Part shown: piece by piece, positions 21,125-31,500 of the stretch
Layout of the letters: each line of letters opens with the position of its first letter
How positions within the stretch are numbered: position 1 is the first letter of the stretch
Assembly: GCA_944321715.1 (NCBI GenBank)
Contig: CALUMJ010000002.1
Coordinates: 62,001-126,000, forward strand
Source of the DNA: an uncultured Muribaculaceae bacterium
GTDB taxonomy: Bacteria > Bacteroidota > Bacteroidia > Bacteroidales > Muribaculaceae
Reading direction: 5' to 3'
Length of the DNA: 64,000 nucleotides
Program-made: the position numbers and the translations under genes
Notes under the pieces: model-generated
Database searches by the model: none
Told to the model about the DNA's origin: nothing
What the model saw: only the letters and a program-made list of their open reading frames with translations

Positions 21125-21805
21125 TTATATTGCATCAAGCAATTGTTTAACTATTGTAAATGTTTGTTCTGGTGCTTCACTCCAAAAATCCTCATACTGC
21201 TTTGAATTATCATGTCCTGCACCCGGTGAATCACTTATCACACGCATACAAAACATTGGAACCCCCAACTTGTTGCATACATGAGCTATCGACGCCGATT
21301 CCATATCCACTGCTAAAGCCGTGGGGAAATGCCGCTTGATTTCCATAACACTTTCAATGTTGTCTATGAACCTGTCGCCCGAACACAATAAACCATGTTT
21401 CACGTTTCTATCGTCAGCCGTAATCAGTTTCGACAAACATGACTCGGATTTAAACATCAAAGGCATTCCAGCCGCCTGTCCATATACTGTTCCAGGTCCA
21501 CACCACACATCATGATATGCAATATTGTCGGCGACAACTATATCCATTACATTCACACTTTTGTCTGCTCCGCCTGCCACACCAGTGCTTATGACTAAGT
21601 CAAGACTATAATTGTTCAACAGCGACATTGTAGAAATAGCAGCATTTACCTTTCCTATGCCACATTCCATTACGACCACACTATGCCGACCAATACTACC
21701 TATATGGAAGTAAAAACCCATGCTTTCTTTTAACTCATGATTATCTATCATCGGCAAGAGCAACGACAGCTCTTTATCCATCGCCACAATAATACCTATC
21801 TTCAT
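21125..21805 (-). CDS. mtnN: 5'-methylthioadenosine/S-adenosylhomocysteine nucleosidase
   Basis: 226 residues. It hydrolyses SAH and MTA to adenine and the ribosyl thioether, which LuxS then uses. Family features are visible: MKIGIIVAMDKELSLL at the N-terminus with the acid/base Glu, GVAGGADKSVNVMDIV, the substrate-binding AVDMESASIAHV, and ISDSPG with the catalytic Asp near the C-terminus. It lies upstream of luxS, and its 5' end faces the divergent B3/B4 gene across 90 bases that hold both promoters. Confidence 0.96.
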   Translation of the reverse strand: MKIGIIVAMDKELSLLLPMIDNHELKESMGFYFHIGSIGRHSVVVMECGIGKVNAAISTMSLLNNYSLDLVISTGVAGGADKSVNVMDIVVADNIAYHDVWCGPGTVYGQAAGMPLMFKSESCLSKLITADDRNVKHGLLCSGDRFIDNIESVMEIKRHFPTALAVDMESASIAHVCNKLGVPMFCMRVISDSPGAGHDNSKQYEDFWSEAPEQTFTIVKQLLDAI

Positions 21806-21840
21806 TCGTTTTTGCTCTATTTTTCTCTTTAAGAATTATG

Positions 21841-21869
21841 TTGTAAAATTAATATATTTACTACTTTTG
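21841..21869 (+). promoter_or_regulatory. Promoter of the B3/B4-ywlC unit
   Basis: TTG at 21841-21843 is spaced 18 bases from TACTTTTG (21862-21869), an exact -7 match. The start codon at 21896 is 26 bases downstream. Confidence 0.55.
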
Positions 21870-21895
21870 CAACAACTAAATGACGTTAAAATGCA

Positions 21896-22567
21896 ATGTT
21901 GCCCAATATTGAAATCGAAAATAGAATCACTGCACTTTGTCCCGACATGCAAATAGGGCTCATTCGGGCTTCAGTGACTAATTCCGAAACGCCCGATTCA
22001 TTATGGAACGAAATTTCGACTGTATGCGACGAAATAAAATCAAGATACCAACTTCTTGATATTAATAAACGTCCAGCAATCGCAGCTACGCGCTCGTTAT
22101 ACAAGGCTTTTGGAAAAGACCCAAATCGATACAGGGTAGCAAGCGAGGCATTATGCCGAAGAGCTGTAAAAGGATTAGGACTATACCGTATTAACACACT
22201 GGTTGATTTAATCAATCTTGTATCACTTATCAGCGGATACCCAATAAGTGGGCTTGATGCAGACAAGTTGGCGGGAAATTCATTAAAAATGGGGATTGGG
22301 CAACATGATGAGCAATTCAACGGCATCGGACGAGGACGGCTTAACATCGAAGGCATCCCCATTTACCGCGATGACTTAGGAGGTGTTGCCACACCGACAA
22401 GCGACGAAGAACGTTCTAAAATCGACATTTCTACTACAACAGTACAAATCAACATAAACGCTTTTGCTCCGGATATGCCGCTAAAAGACACTATTGACAT
22501 GAGTGTTTCATTGCTGCAACAATATTGCATGGCAAAAAATATTGAAATCAATATATATCATACATGA
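21896..22567 (+). CDS. Free-standing B3/B4 (PheRS beta editing-like) domain protein
   Basis: 223 residues made almost entirely of a B3/B4 domain, the tRNA-binding and editing fold otherwise found in the phenylalanyl-tRNA synthetase beta chain. Recognisable parts are RPAIAATRSLYKAFGKDPNRYRVASEALCRR, NTLVDLINLVSLISGYPISGLD and GIPIYRDDLGGVATPTSDEERSKI. No catalytic synthetase module is present. Stand-alone copies are widespread and may clear mischarged tRNA, but this is not demonstrated for this family. The gene overlaps the next one by four bases (ATGA), implying translational coupling with a tRNA t6A-modification-type protein, which fits a tRNA-related role. Confidence 0.82.
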   Translation: MLPNIEIENRITALCPDMQIGLIRASVTNSETPDSLWNEISTVCDEIKSRYQLLDINKRPAIAATRSLYKAFGKDPNRYRVASEALCRRAVKGLGLYRINTLVDLINLVSLISGYPISGLDADKLAGNSLKMGIGQHDEQFNGIGRGRLNIEGIPIYRDDLGGVATPTSDEERSKIDISTTTVQININAFAPDMPLKDTIDMSVSLLQQYCMAKNIEINIYHT

Positions 22568-23172
22568 AACTATTCTCTGTATTTCCTTCAAATCCTAATG
22601 AACGTTTCATCGACATTGCTGTTGATGCCTTGTCTATGGGAAAAATTATTATATACCCTACCGACACATTATATGCTTTGGGTTGTGATGCCTTGAACAA
22701 CAATGCCGTGGAAGAGATATGCAAAATTAAAGGTATGCGTTCCGAGAAAACCAACCTATCTATTATATGCAACAGCATTAGTCAGGTTGCAGAATATGCA
22801 AGAGTGGACAATGAAACATTCCACTTAATGAAAAAGAACCTACCCGGACCATTCACTTTTATCTTACCTGCATTATCGAAGTTGCCAAAAGCTTTCAAGA
22901 AAAGAAAAACAGTGGGGATACGAATTCCCGACAATAATGTTGCATTAAATCTTGTCAACAAATTAGGGCATCCCATAATGACGACATCAATCCAATTCGA
23001 TGACGACGATTATGGTTGCGAACCCGAACTAATAGCCGAACTTTACTCACCCTATCCAATAGACATGCTTATAGATAGCGGACGTGGCAACACTATCCCT
23101 TCCACTATAATCGATTGCACTGGTGACACCCCCGAAATCGTGCGTGAGGGCAAAGGAATTTTAAATATATAA
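22564..23172 (+). CDS. YrdC/Sua5-family protein (threonylcarbamoyl-AMP synthase type)
   Basis: 202 residues. The YrdC domain is clear: GKIIIYPTDTLYALGCDALN, KGMRSEKTNLSIICNSISQVAEYA, LPGPFTFILPA, KRKTVGIRIPDNNVALNLV and PSTIIDCTGDTPEIVREGKG. YrdC proteins make threonylcarbamoyl-adenylate, the first intermediate in t6A modification of ANN-decoding tRNAs. The protein is short (no C-terminal Sua5 domain) and resembles the YciO/YrdC subgroup, so whether it is the main TsaC or a paralogue cannot be settled from one window. It overlaps the preceding gene by 4 bases. Confidence 0.85.
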   Translation: MKLFSVFPSNPNERFIDIAVDALSMGKIIIYPTDTLYALGCDALNNNAVEEICKIKGMRSEKTNLSIICNSISQVAEYARVDNETFHLMKKNLPGPFTFILPALSKLPKAFKKRKTVGIRIPDNNVALNLVNKLGHPIMTTSIQFDDDDYGCEPELIAELYSPYPIDMLIDSGRGNTIPSTIIDCTGDTPEIVREGKGILNI

Positions 23173-23316
23173 ACATTTACATAACTACACCGAGTCTTGG
23201 CGATATGTGAACATCGACGTAGTTACATACCGATAATTCCATCGAATTAAACTACTGATGCTTCACACCTTATGTTTTGCTCCATAGCAGCAGAATGATA
23301 TTTCATTATTTTATAG

Positions 23317-23324
23317 TATCTTTG
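23317..23324 (+). promoter_or_regulatory. -7 box upstream of the acyl-CoA ligase gene
   Basis: TATCTTTG matches TAnnTTTG exactly, about 100 bases before the start codon. No -33 TTTG stands at normal spacing. The leader it would produce contains the TTATGTCATAA palindrome. Confidence 0.5.
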
Positions 23325-23397
23325 CCATGAAACACAGCGTATATACGAAAGACGGCTGTGGCTTATCATTTATTATTAAATAGACTCTTATTTATGA

Positions 23398-23408
23398 TTA
23401 TGTCATAA
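23398..23408. promoter_or_regulatory. Palindrome TTATGTCATAA upstream of the acyl-CoA ligase gene
   Basis: An 11-base palindrome identical to one at 7317-7327. It lies 18 bases before the start codon at 23426 and downstream of the -7 box, the same relative placement as in the surA-like leader. Confidence 0.35.
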
Positions 23409-23425
23409 ATTTATCATTTCAGTTT

Positions 23426-25078
23426 ATGGAACAGTCAATAATTAAGTACATAGAAACGTCGATACGTGAAAATTGGGAAGAACTTGCCCTGACCGATTTC
23501 AATGGCGTGTCATTCCAATATCGTACAATAGCTCGAAAAATTGCGAAACTGCACATATTTTATGAAACAGCAGGTGTCCAAAAGGGGGATAAAATTGCCC
23601 TTTGTGGCCGCAACTCTGCACAATGGGCTATAGCATTCTTAGCTTCACTGACCTACGGTGCAGTGCCTGTTCCCATATTGCATGACTTCAAGCCCGACAC
23701 TATACACCACCTTGTCAACCATAGCGATGCAAAATTATTATTCATCGACAATTCTATTTGGGAAAACCTTGCCCCAGACACGATGAATAATTTGCTGGGT
23801 GCTATTCATATAAGCGATTATGGATTATTGTTTACCCGTAGCGAAAATTTAAAATATGCCCGATTACATCTTAATGAGCTCTTCGGCAAAAAATACCCAG
23901 AACGGTTCACATCTGATGATGTAATTTATGAAGATGCCTCCCCCGATAGTTTGGCTATCATTAATTACACTTCTGGCTCTACTGGCTTCTCAAAAGGTGT
24001 TATGATACCATACAAGGCCATAACATCAAATATAACATACGCCATTGAACACCTCACATTTCTCAAGCGAGGCGACGGCATGGTATGCATGTTACCCCTT
24101 GCCCACATGTATGGATTGGTTATAGAAATGATACACCCTCTTGTAAAAGGTTGCCATATCTATTTCCTAACTAAGCTACCTTCACCCAAAGTAATTATGG
24201 ACGCTTTTGCCAAAGTACATCCTAAATTAATTGTCAGCGTTCCACTTATCTTGGAAAAAATCATCAAGACAAAGGTTTTCCCACTACTCGACAAACCATT
24301 GATGAAAATAATGATGAAAGTTCCAGGACTTGACGATAAATTATTATCTAAAATCAAAGACAAACTGCAAGAAACTTTCGGTGGACAATTACAAGAATTT
24401 ATCATCGGTGGCGCAGCCCTAAATAAGGAAGTCGAAACATTCTTACGAAAAATCAAGTTCCCATTTACCGTAGGCTATGGCATGACAGAGTGTGCCCCAC
24501 TCATCTCGTATGCTCCATGGAATGAGAGCCGCCCTGGTTCTTGCGGTCAAATCGTTGACAGAATGGTAGCTAAAATAGATTCTAACGCACCAGCGACAAA
24601 TGCGGGAGAATTGCTGGTAAAAGGCGATAATGTCATGATAGGATACTACAAAAATCCCGAGGCTACAAAAGCCTCATTCACCGATGATGGTTGGCTTCGT
24701 ACTGGCGACCTATGCACACTCGACAATGATGGTTTCCTATTTATTCGCGGACGCAGTAAAAATATGATTCTCGGACCATCGGGACAAAACATATACCCCG
24801 AAGAGATAGAACAGCAACTCAACAACATGCCATATGTAAGCGAATCACTCATTATAGAAGAAAACAACCGTCTCGTCGCTCTCATTTATCCCGATATTGA
24901 AAATGGGCAAAAACAAGGATTGTCGTTCATCGACCTAACGCAGCTAATGAAGGACAATATTACTGCCCTTAACAAAGAACTGCCAAGCTTCTCACAAATC
25001 GAAAATGTAAAGGTTTTACAAGAAGAGTTTGAAAAAACGCCCAAACGTTCCATCAAAAGATATTTATACCAACACTAA
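23426..25078 (+). CDS. AMP-forming long-chain acyl-CoA synthetase (FadD-like)
   Basis: 550 residues of the ANL adenylating superfamily. Core motifs are present: the P-loop INYTSGSTGFSKGVMI (about 185), MLPLAHMYG, VGYGMTECAPLISYAP (A5), GELLVKGDNVMIGYY, DDGWLRTGDL (A7), RGRSKNMILGPSGQNIYPEEIE (A8) and the C-terminal lysine motif KTPKRSIKRYLY (A10). It activates a fatty acid as acyl-AMP and then acyl-CoA. Motif order and the RSKNMILGPSGQNIYPEEIE segment favour long-chain fatty acids. The next gene begins 10 bases after the stop, so the two may be co-transcribed. Confidence 0.93.
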   Translation: MEQSIIKYIETSIRENWEELALTDFNGVSFQYRTIARKIAKLHIFYETAGVQKGDKIALCGRNSAQWAIAFLASLTYGAVPVPILHDFKPDTIHHLVNHSDAKLLFIDNSIWENLAPDTMNNLLGAIHISDYGLLFTRSENLKYARLHLNELFGKKYPERFTSDDVIYEDASPDSLAIINYTSGSTGFSKGVMIPYKAITSNITYAIEHLTFLKRGDGMVCMLPLAHMYGLVIEMIHPLVKGCHIYFLTKLPSPKVIMDAFAKVHPKLIVSVPLILEKIIKTKVFPLLDKPLMKIMMKVPGLDDKLLSKIKDKLQETFGGQLQEFIIGGAALNKEVETFLRKIKFPFTVGYGMTECAPLISYAPWNESRPGSCGQIVDRMVAKIDSNAPATNAGELLVKGDNVMIGYYKNPEATKASFTDDGWLRTGDLCTLDNDGFLFIRGRSKNMILGPSGQNIYPEEIEQQLNNMPYVSESLIIEENNRLVALIYPDIENGQKQGLSFIDLTQLMKDNITALNKELPSFSQIENVKVLQEEFEKTPKRSIKRYLYQH

Positions 25079-25088
25079 ACATTTTACA

Positions 25089-26135
25089 ATGCTTGCATAT
25101 ACATATATAAGAAACGGAGTATTCGAACTAACACACAAACCAAAACCAGAAATAATCGACCCACAAGATGCAATCGTGAAAGTTACACTCAGTAGCATCT
25201 GCACGAGCGACCTGCATATAAAACACGGTTATGTTCCGCGTGCTATTCCTGGCATAACTGTCGGGCACGAAATGGTTGGCATTGTTGAAACAGTAGGCTC
25301 AGATGTTACCATGGTAAAACCTGGCGATAGGGTCGCTGTGAATGTCGAAACATTTTGTGGCCACTGTTTTTTCTGCCAACATGGATATGTCAACAACTGT
25401 ACCGACCCCAATGGAGGCTGGGCACTCGGTTGTCGTATCGACGGAGGGCAAGCAGAATATGTCCGTATTCCGTATGCCAATCAGGGGTTAACTCGCATTC
25501 CCGATAATGTGAGCGATGAACAAGCACTCTTCACTGGCGATATTCTCGCTACGGGCTTTTGGGCTACACGTATTTCAGATGTCACACAAGACGACACTGT
25601 TCTCATTATTGGGGCAGGCCCAACTGGTATATGCACATTACTTTGTGTATTGCTAAAAAATCCACAATGCATCATTGTTTGTGAGAAATCACCCGAAAGA
25701 CGGCATTTCATTAACGAACACTATCCTTCGGTATTGACTGTTGAACCCGAGGAGTGTGAAGAATTTGTATTAAATCATAGCAAGCACGGTGGTGCCGATG
25801 TCGTAATTGAAGTTGCTGGAGGTAATGACACATTCCAAATGGCGTGGAAATGCGCACGTCCAAATGCTATTGTCACCATCGTTGCTATGTATGACCAGCC
25901 GCAACTGTTGCCTTTGCCTGAAATGTATGGCAAAAACCTTACTTTTAAAACAGGTGGCGTCGATGGTTGCGACTGCACCGAAATATTACAACTAATCGAA
26001 GCTGGAAAAATCGACACAACTCCACTCATCACACACCGATATCCTTTGGCTAAAATAGCCGATGCTTATCATATATTTGAAAATCATTTTGAAAATGTTA
26101 TAAAAATTGCAATTGAGAACAACCATTATCAGTAA
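25089..26135 (+). CDS. Zinc-dependent alcohol dehydrogenase (MDR family)
   Basis: 348 residues from ATG 25089. An upstream in-frame ATG at 25029 lies inside the preceding gene and adds no family-like residues. The catalytic zinc ligands are seen in SICTSDLHI (Cys) and GHEMVG (His-Glu), and the structural zinc lobe in CGHCFFCQHGYVNNC. The NAD(P) Rossmann motif is VLIIGAGPTGICTLLC (about 170), and a glycine-rich IEVAGGND follows. The substrate cannot be read from sequence; threonine- or secondary-alcohol-type activity is possible. It may be co-transcribed with the acyl-CoA ligase, but a shared pathway is not evident. Confidence 0.9.
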   Translation: MLAYTYIRNGVFELTHKPKPEIIDPQDAIVKVTLSSICTSDLHIKHGYVPRAIPGITVGHEMVGIVETVGSDVTMVKPGDRVAVNVETFCGHCFFCQHGYVNNCTDPNGGWALGCRIDGGQAEYVRIPYANQGLTRIPDNVSDEQALFTGDILATGFWATRISDVTQDDTVLIIGAGPTGICTLLCVLLKNPQCIIVCEKSPERRHFINEHYPSVLTVEPEECEEFVLNHSKHGGADVVIEVAGGNDTFQMAWKCARPNAIVTIVAMYDQPQLLPLPEMYGKNLTFKTGGVDGCDCTEILQLIEAGKIDTTPLITHRYPLAKIADAYHIFENHFENVIKIAIENNHYQ

Positions 26136-26178
26136 TTACAAGCAGCGACACTAATCAGTTAAAAATAATTGATAGTAT

Positions 26179-26208
26179 TTTGTGCTTACATGATTTGCTG
26201 TAATTTCG
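26179..26208 (+). promoter_or_regulatory. Candidate folP operon promoter with variant -7 box
   Basis: TTTG (26179-26182) is followed after 18 bases by TAATTTCG (26201-26208), one base off TAnnTTTG. The GTG start is 24 bases downstream. The same variant -7 box occurs before dnaG. Confidence 0.4.
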
Positions 26209-26232
26209 CAATTGATTTAATTTGATTTTATC

Positions 26233-27102
26233 GTGTCAGATTTCAAGACATTTTCTATCAACATCCGGGGAGAACTAATAAAAATCTCCCGTCCATGGAT
26301 AATGGGCATTCTTAATGTAACGCCCGACTCATTTTATGCCGACAGCCGCATGTTTGATGACTATGCTATCGCCTCCAAAGCCCAACAACTTATCGCAGAA
26401 GGAGCCGATATAATAGACATTGGTGGATATTCTTCACGTCCAGGAGCCGATGAAGTGACTCCCGAAGAAGAATATTCGCGTCTCAAACGCGGCATCATGG
26501 CCGTTAAGGATATTTCGCCTAATATCACAATCTCAATTGACACCTTTCGCGCCGAAGTCGCCGAAAAGTGTATTTCTATTGATAAAGCCAACATAATAAA
26601 TGACATATCTGGTGGTGACCTCGACAAAAACATGTTCGCTACTGTTGCACGCTTGCACGTGCCCTACATAATAATGCACATGCGCGGCACACCGGCAACT
26701 ATGCAATCACTATGTGATTACCCCAATGGTGTGACAACCGAAGTAATCTGCGAGCTTGCCACAAAAATAGATTATATGCGGCAACTCGGAATATGTGATA
26801 TTATCGTTGACCCTGGTTTCGGATTTGCCAAGACAATTGAACAAAATTATGAATTGTTCAACAACCTCGACGAATTCCACATGCTAAATTTGCCATTGTT
26901 GGTCGGCATATCTCGCAAGTCGATGATTTACAACAAGCTGAACACGACCCCCAGAAATTCGCTCAATGGCACAACAGTCCTAAATACAGCAGCGCTATTA
27001 CATGGTGCACACATATTGCGAGTGCATGATGTAGCACAAGCTGTAGAAGCTGTAAAAATAGTCGGGGCTTTAACAAAAAGTTACGAATACAACCAAAAAT
27101 AG
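26233..27102 (+). CDS. folP: Dihydropteroate synthase
   Basis: 289 residues, starting at GTG 26233 (the next methionine would remove the first strand). It joins p-aminobenzoate to dihydropterin pyrophosphate in folate synthesis and is the sulfonamide target. Signature segments are present: MGILNVTPDSFYAD, GADIIDIGGYSSRPGADEV, ISIDTFRAEVAEK, INDISGGDLD, HMRGTPATMQ, IVDPGFGFAKT, and LLVGISRKS with the C-terminal RVHDV. It is the first gene of a short run with cdaA (8-base gap) and ruvA. Confidence 0.97.
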   Translation: MSDFKTFSINIRGELIKISRPWIMGILNVTPDSFYADSRMFDDYAIASKAQQLIAEGADIIDIGGYSSRPGADEVTPEEEYSRLKRGIMAVKDISPNITISIDTFRAEVAEKCISIDKANIINDISGGDLDKNMFATVARLHVPYIIMHMRGTPATMQSLCDYPNGVTTEVICELATKIDYMRQLGICDIIVDPGFGFAKTIEQNYELFNNLDEFHMLNLPLLVGISRKSMIYNKLNTTPRNSLNGTTVLNTAALLHGAHILRVHDVAQAVEAVKIVGALTKSYEYNQK

Positions 27103-27110
27103 AATTAACC

Positions 27111-27875
27111 ATGCCATTTGGAATCAAAGATGCTATAGACATACTGGTGGTAGCAACCCTAATGTTCTACACTTATAGGCTGATGAAAGAATCAGGCACT
27201 ATAAATATATTTTATGGTGTACTTGCTTTCATCGTAGCTTGGGTAGTGATGTCAGAAATCCTTGACATGCGCCTCATTGGCACAATCATGGATATGTTTG
27301 TAAACATAGGGCTTATAATCATTGTAATCCTGTTCCAAGACCAAATAAAACGCTTCCTTGTCGAAATAGGTTCGCATAAACGATGGCAACGCTTAAACAG
27401 CATCTTCAAGCATGATGTATCGACCGAAAAAAAAGAAAAAAAATGGATTTTATCTGTAGTATATGCTTGTATGAATATGTCAAAATCTAAAACTGGTGCT
27501 TTGATTGTCATTCAACAAAAAATGTTACTTGACGATTACGAACACACAGGCGACATTATAAATGCCAATATAAACACTCGCTTGATTGAAAATATCTTTT
27601 TCAAGAATAGCCCGCTACATGATGGAGCCATGATTATTGCAGGCGAGCGTATTGTGTCGGCTGGTTGCATTCTACCCGTATCTCACGACACCAATTTGCC
27701 TCGCAGCCTTGGTCTTAGGCATCGTTCTGCATTAGGTATAGCACAAGCAACCGATGCTGTGGCCGTGGTTGTTTCCGAGGAAACTGGAAATATATCTATG
27801 GCCTACCGTGGACGGCTATTCCAGAAGTTATCAACTACAAATCTTGAAAATCGTCTATCCGAAATCTGTCAATAA
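27111..27875 (+). CDS. cdaA: Diadenylate cyclase CdaA (c-di-AMP synthase)
   Basis: 254 residues. Three N-terminal transmembrane segments (about 5-25, 37-55 and 57-80) precede the DAC domain. The catalytic motifs DGA (in [15 protein letters not shown], about 169) and RHR (in [17 protein letters not shown], about 203) are intact. It condenses two ATP to cyclic di-AMP, a second messenger for osmotic and wall homeostasis. In Firmicutes cdaA neighbours cdaR and glmM, which are absent here. The folP-cdaA pairing is, from memory, common in Bacteroidota. Confidence 0.96.
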   Translation: MPFGIKDAIDILVVATLMFYTYRLMKESGTINIFYGVLAFIVAWVVMSEILDMRLIGTIMDMFVNIGLIIIVILFQDQIKRFLVEIGSHKRWQRLNSIFKHDVSTEKKEKKWILSVVYACMNMSKSKTGALIVIQQKMLLDDYEHTGDIINANINTRLIENIFFKNSPLHDGAMIIAGERIVSAGCILPVSHDTNLPRSLGLRHRSALGIAQATDAVAVVVSEETGNISMAYRGRLFQKLSTTNLENRLSEICQ

Positions 27876-27886
27876 TCACACTTGTA

Positions 27887-28474
27887 ATGATTGAATACAT
27901 TAAAGGCTCAATTACCGAACTCACTCCTGCCTATGCCGTTATCGACAACAATGGCATAGGATATATGGTTAATATCTCACTGCATTCATACGAATCACTG
28001 CAGAAACAAAAAGACGGCAACTCGATTCTTTATATTCATGAAGCAATCCGCGAAGATGCACACATACTTTATGGATTTGCCAACAAACTCGAACGTGAAT
28101 TGTTCTTATTGCTAATCAGTGTTTCTGGCGTAGGTCCGAATACTGCTCGAATGATTTTGTCAGCAATAGCACCCGATGACCTCAGTGCTGCAATAGCTTC
28201 GGGCAATGTGAATATGTTGAAAGCCGTAAAAGGTATTGGAGCAAAGACAGCCCAACGTATAATTGTAGACTTAAAAGACAAAATAAAAACCGACGCATCA
28301 ACGTTATTATCAATGATGCCTGCCAACAACGAAGTTTACGAAGAAGCGTTGGCCGCTTTGGTAATGCTTGGCTTTTCGCAAGCCATGTCGCAGAAAGTGC
28401 TTACCAAGTTGCTTGCTACCGACAGCCATATCACAGTAGAAGATGCCATCAAGCAAGCCTTAAAAATGATGTGA
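27887..28474 (+). CDS. ruvA: Holliday junction branch migration protein RuvA
   Basis: 195 residues with the three RuvA domains: an N-terminal OB fold ([26 protein letters not shown]), the helix-hairpin-helix region ([18 protein letters not shown] and [22 protein letters not shown]), and the RuvB-contacting C-terminal domain ([28 protein letters not shown]). It binds four-way junctions and loads the RuvB motor, which is not in this window. It follows cdaA by 11 bases, and sov/sprA follows after 85 bases. Confidence 0.97.
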   Translation: MIEYIKGSITELTPAYAVIDNNGIGYMVNISLHSYESLQKQKDGNSILYIHEAIREDAHILYGFANKLERELFLLLISVSGVGPNTARMILSAIAPDDLSAAIASGNVNMLKAVKGIGAKTAQRIIVDLKDKIKTDASTLLSMMPANNEVYEEALAALVMLGFSQAMSQKVLTKLLATDSHITVEDAIKQALKMM

Positions 28475-28559
28475 TGACATAAAATCACACATTGTGTGCA
28501 CAAATGCTGTGTGAAAAGCGCATCGGCATCCACTTGTTTGTAACAACTACTTTTTTGTG

Positions 28560-31500
28560 ATGAACGGCTTTTCTATTAAGAACCATATAAAGACAAAAAT
28601 AATAGCAATAGCCGCAAGCATGCTTCTTTTAGCATCAGCTTGGGGCTTTTATGCTTATGGGCAATATCACACAAGCACATTGCCGCCTCCGCCACCAACA
28701 GCACCCGACAACGTTGACAAAAGCGCAAGCGACACTATCATTACGCAATATCCCGTTCGCACAACCATTCCCGACAGCTATGATTATCTTGAAGAACAAG
28801 ACAATTATGCTGCCGACCTTAAAACGCCATCCAACATCACGACAGAGGCCGAGTACGATTATGAAACAGGTTGTTATATTATTCGCACAAAGCTGGGAGA
28901 TAAAGAAATCGCCACCCCATTTATGCTTTCGGCCGATGAGTACAATAACCTTGTATTACGCCAGTCAATGCAAGAATACTATAGGCAGAAAAATGCCGAT
29001 TTGGCTCAAGAGAAAAAAGACCCTTTCAATTTTCTTGATATGAGTTTCGGGCTGGGTCCACTTGAGAAAGTATTCGGTCCTGGTGGGGTTCAATTAAAAA
29101 CTCAAGGGTCGGTTCAACTCACGATGGGAATGAAAATCAACAAAACCGACAACCCTGCAATATCGGCAAGTGCTCGGCGCAGCTCATACTTCGATTTTGA
29201 CGAAAAAATACAAGCCACCATCAATGCATCGGTAGGTAGCAAAATGAAATTCAACATGAACTACAACACCGATGCTACTTTTGAATTTGACTCGCAAAAC
29301 CTCAAATTGCAATACGAGGGAGAAGAAGACGAAATTATCAAGTCTATTGAGGCAGGCAACGTGAGCATGACTACAGGCTCATCTCTCATAAGGGGTAGCA
29401 CTGCCCTATTCGGCGTGAAAACTACGATGCAATTTGGCAAACTAACAGCAACTGCCCTTGTTGCTCAGCAAAACAGCGAATCACAAACAGTTAGCACAAA
29501 GGGTGGTGCTCAGACATCGGAATTCAGCATCAACGCTGACGAATACGATGCAAACCGCCACTTTTTCCTCAGCCAATTTTTTTATGATAATTACGACACA
29601 TTCTGTGCAACATTGCCATTGGTCAACTCGGGCATCAATATCACTCGCATAGAAGTTTGGGTTACTAACAAACGCCAAGATTACGACGAATCGCGAAACA
29701 TAGTGGCTTTCATGGACATAGGTGAAAACCAACGTCTTGCCAGTACCCACTGGACCACCGACCAGACACTAAACAACCCATCAAACAATTCAAACAACCT
29801 TCTCACCGAAATTCGTAACGAGTACCCAAACGCTCGTTACATAAATCAGGTGACCACTGCATTACAGCCTCTTTCGGCCTATGGCATCGAAGGTGGGCGC
29901 GACTACGAAAAAGTGGAAAGTGCAAGACTTTTGAGCTCGTCGGAATACACACTGAATTCTTCTTTGGGTTACATCTCGTTGCGTTCAGCATTAAGTAGCG
30001 ACGAAGTATTGGCCGTAGCGTATGAATACACCTATAATGGCACCACCTATCAAGTGGGTGAATTCTCTGCAGATATTACTTCGACCGAACAATCATTATA
30101 CGTTAAGATGCTCAAAGGGTCAACTGTTTCACCCTATCTTCCTGCTTGGAAGTTAATGATGAAGAATGTGTATTCGCTCGGCGCATACCAAGTACAAAAA
30201 GAAAATTTCAGGCTGAATGTAAAATATTTGAGCGATACAACTGGCACAGAAATTAGCTACATTCCCGACGGTGCTATCAATGGCACACCACTTATCCAAG
30301 TCCTTAATGTTGACCGCCTCGATTCCAACAACCAAACCTCACCAGATGGTAGATACGACTTCATCGAAGGTTACACAATTTTGGCATCTACGGGTAAAGT
30401 AATTTTCCCTGTTACAGAGCCGTTCGGACGGCATCTACGCAAAAAAATAGGCAATGATGCAATTGCCGACCGCTATGTGTATCAAGAACTTTATGACTCC
30501 ACACAAACCGTAGCCAAACAATTGTCCGACAAAAACAAATTTACCCTTTCAGGTGAATATCAGGCTTCCTCGGGTTCTCAAATCAACCTTAATGCTATGA
30601 ACGTACCCCAAGGTTCGGTAGTTGTAACGGCTGGCGGCGTAACCCTCACCGAGAACAGCGACTATATTGTTGACTACAATATGGGTATCGTGACAATAAT
30701 AAACCAAAGCATTCTCGATGCTGGGACAAGCATTAGCGTATCGCTTGAAAATCAATCGACATTCAGTACACAACGCAAAACGCTACTCGGACTCGACCTC
30801 AATTATCAATTCACACCCGATTTTAACCTTGGGGCAACCATAATGCACTATTCCGAGAAACCGTTAACCGAAAAGGTTTCGGTTGGTAATGAGGTGGTGA
30901 AAAATACAATATGGGGAATGAATTTTTCCTATAAAACCGAATTCATGTGGTTGACCAACCTGCTCAATAAAATCCCAACTGTCAATGCCACCGCCCCATC
31001 GTCAATCAGCATGGAAGGTGAATTTGCTCAACTCATACCACACAAAGCAAATACTGGTTCTTCAGAAGGGAGCTCATACATAGATGACTTCGAATCGACC
31101 CAAACTGGCATAGACCTACGTTCTCCATACCAATGGTTCCTTGCATCTACTCCGTATGATTCAGGTAGCGATGCATTATTCCCAGAAGCTGGACTTAACA
31201 ATAATATCGACTATGGGAAAAATCGTGCTTTGCTTGCATGGTATTACATCGACCGTATATTCACGCAACGCAATTCCTCACTTGCTCCCGGATATATCCG
31301 TAATGACCTTACACAACTGTCCAATCCTTATGTACGCGAAATTACATATACCGAGTTATATCCCGACCGCGAGCTTAGTTATGGCGAATCTTCATCCATA
31401 CAAACCTTAAACTTGTCGTTCTACCCAAACGAGCGTGGCCCATACAACCTTGATGCCACCAATATTGACAGCGAAGGCAACCTTTTATATCCCGAACGGC

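Noticed and set aside
23182..23225. Inverted repeat TAACTAC / GTAGTTA with an inner CGAT / ATCG pair downstream of the YrdC gene
   Set aside because: No U-tract follows and the stem is interrupted, so I could not call it a terminator or a riboswitch.
23327..23383. An 18-codon frame MKHSVYTKDGCGLSFIIK just after the -7 box of the acyl-CoA ligase gene
   Set aside because: Its ATG falls at or before the expected transcription start, it has no run of one amino acid and no following terminator, so it does not look like a leader peptide.
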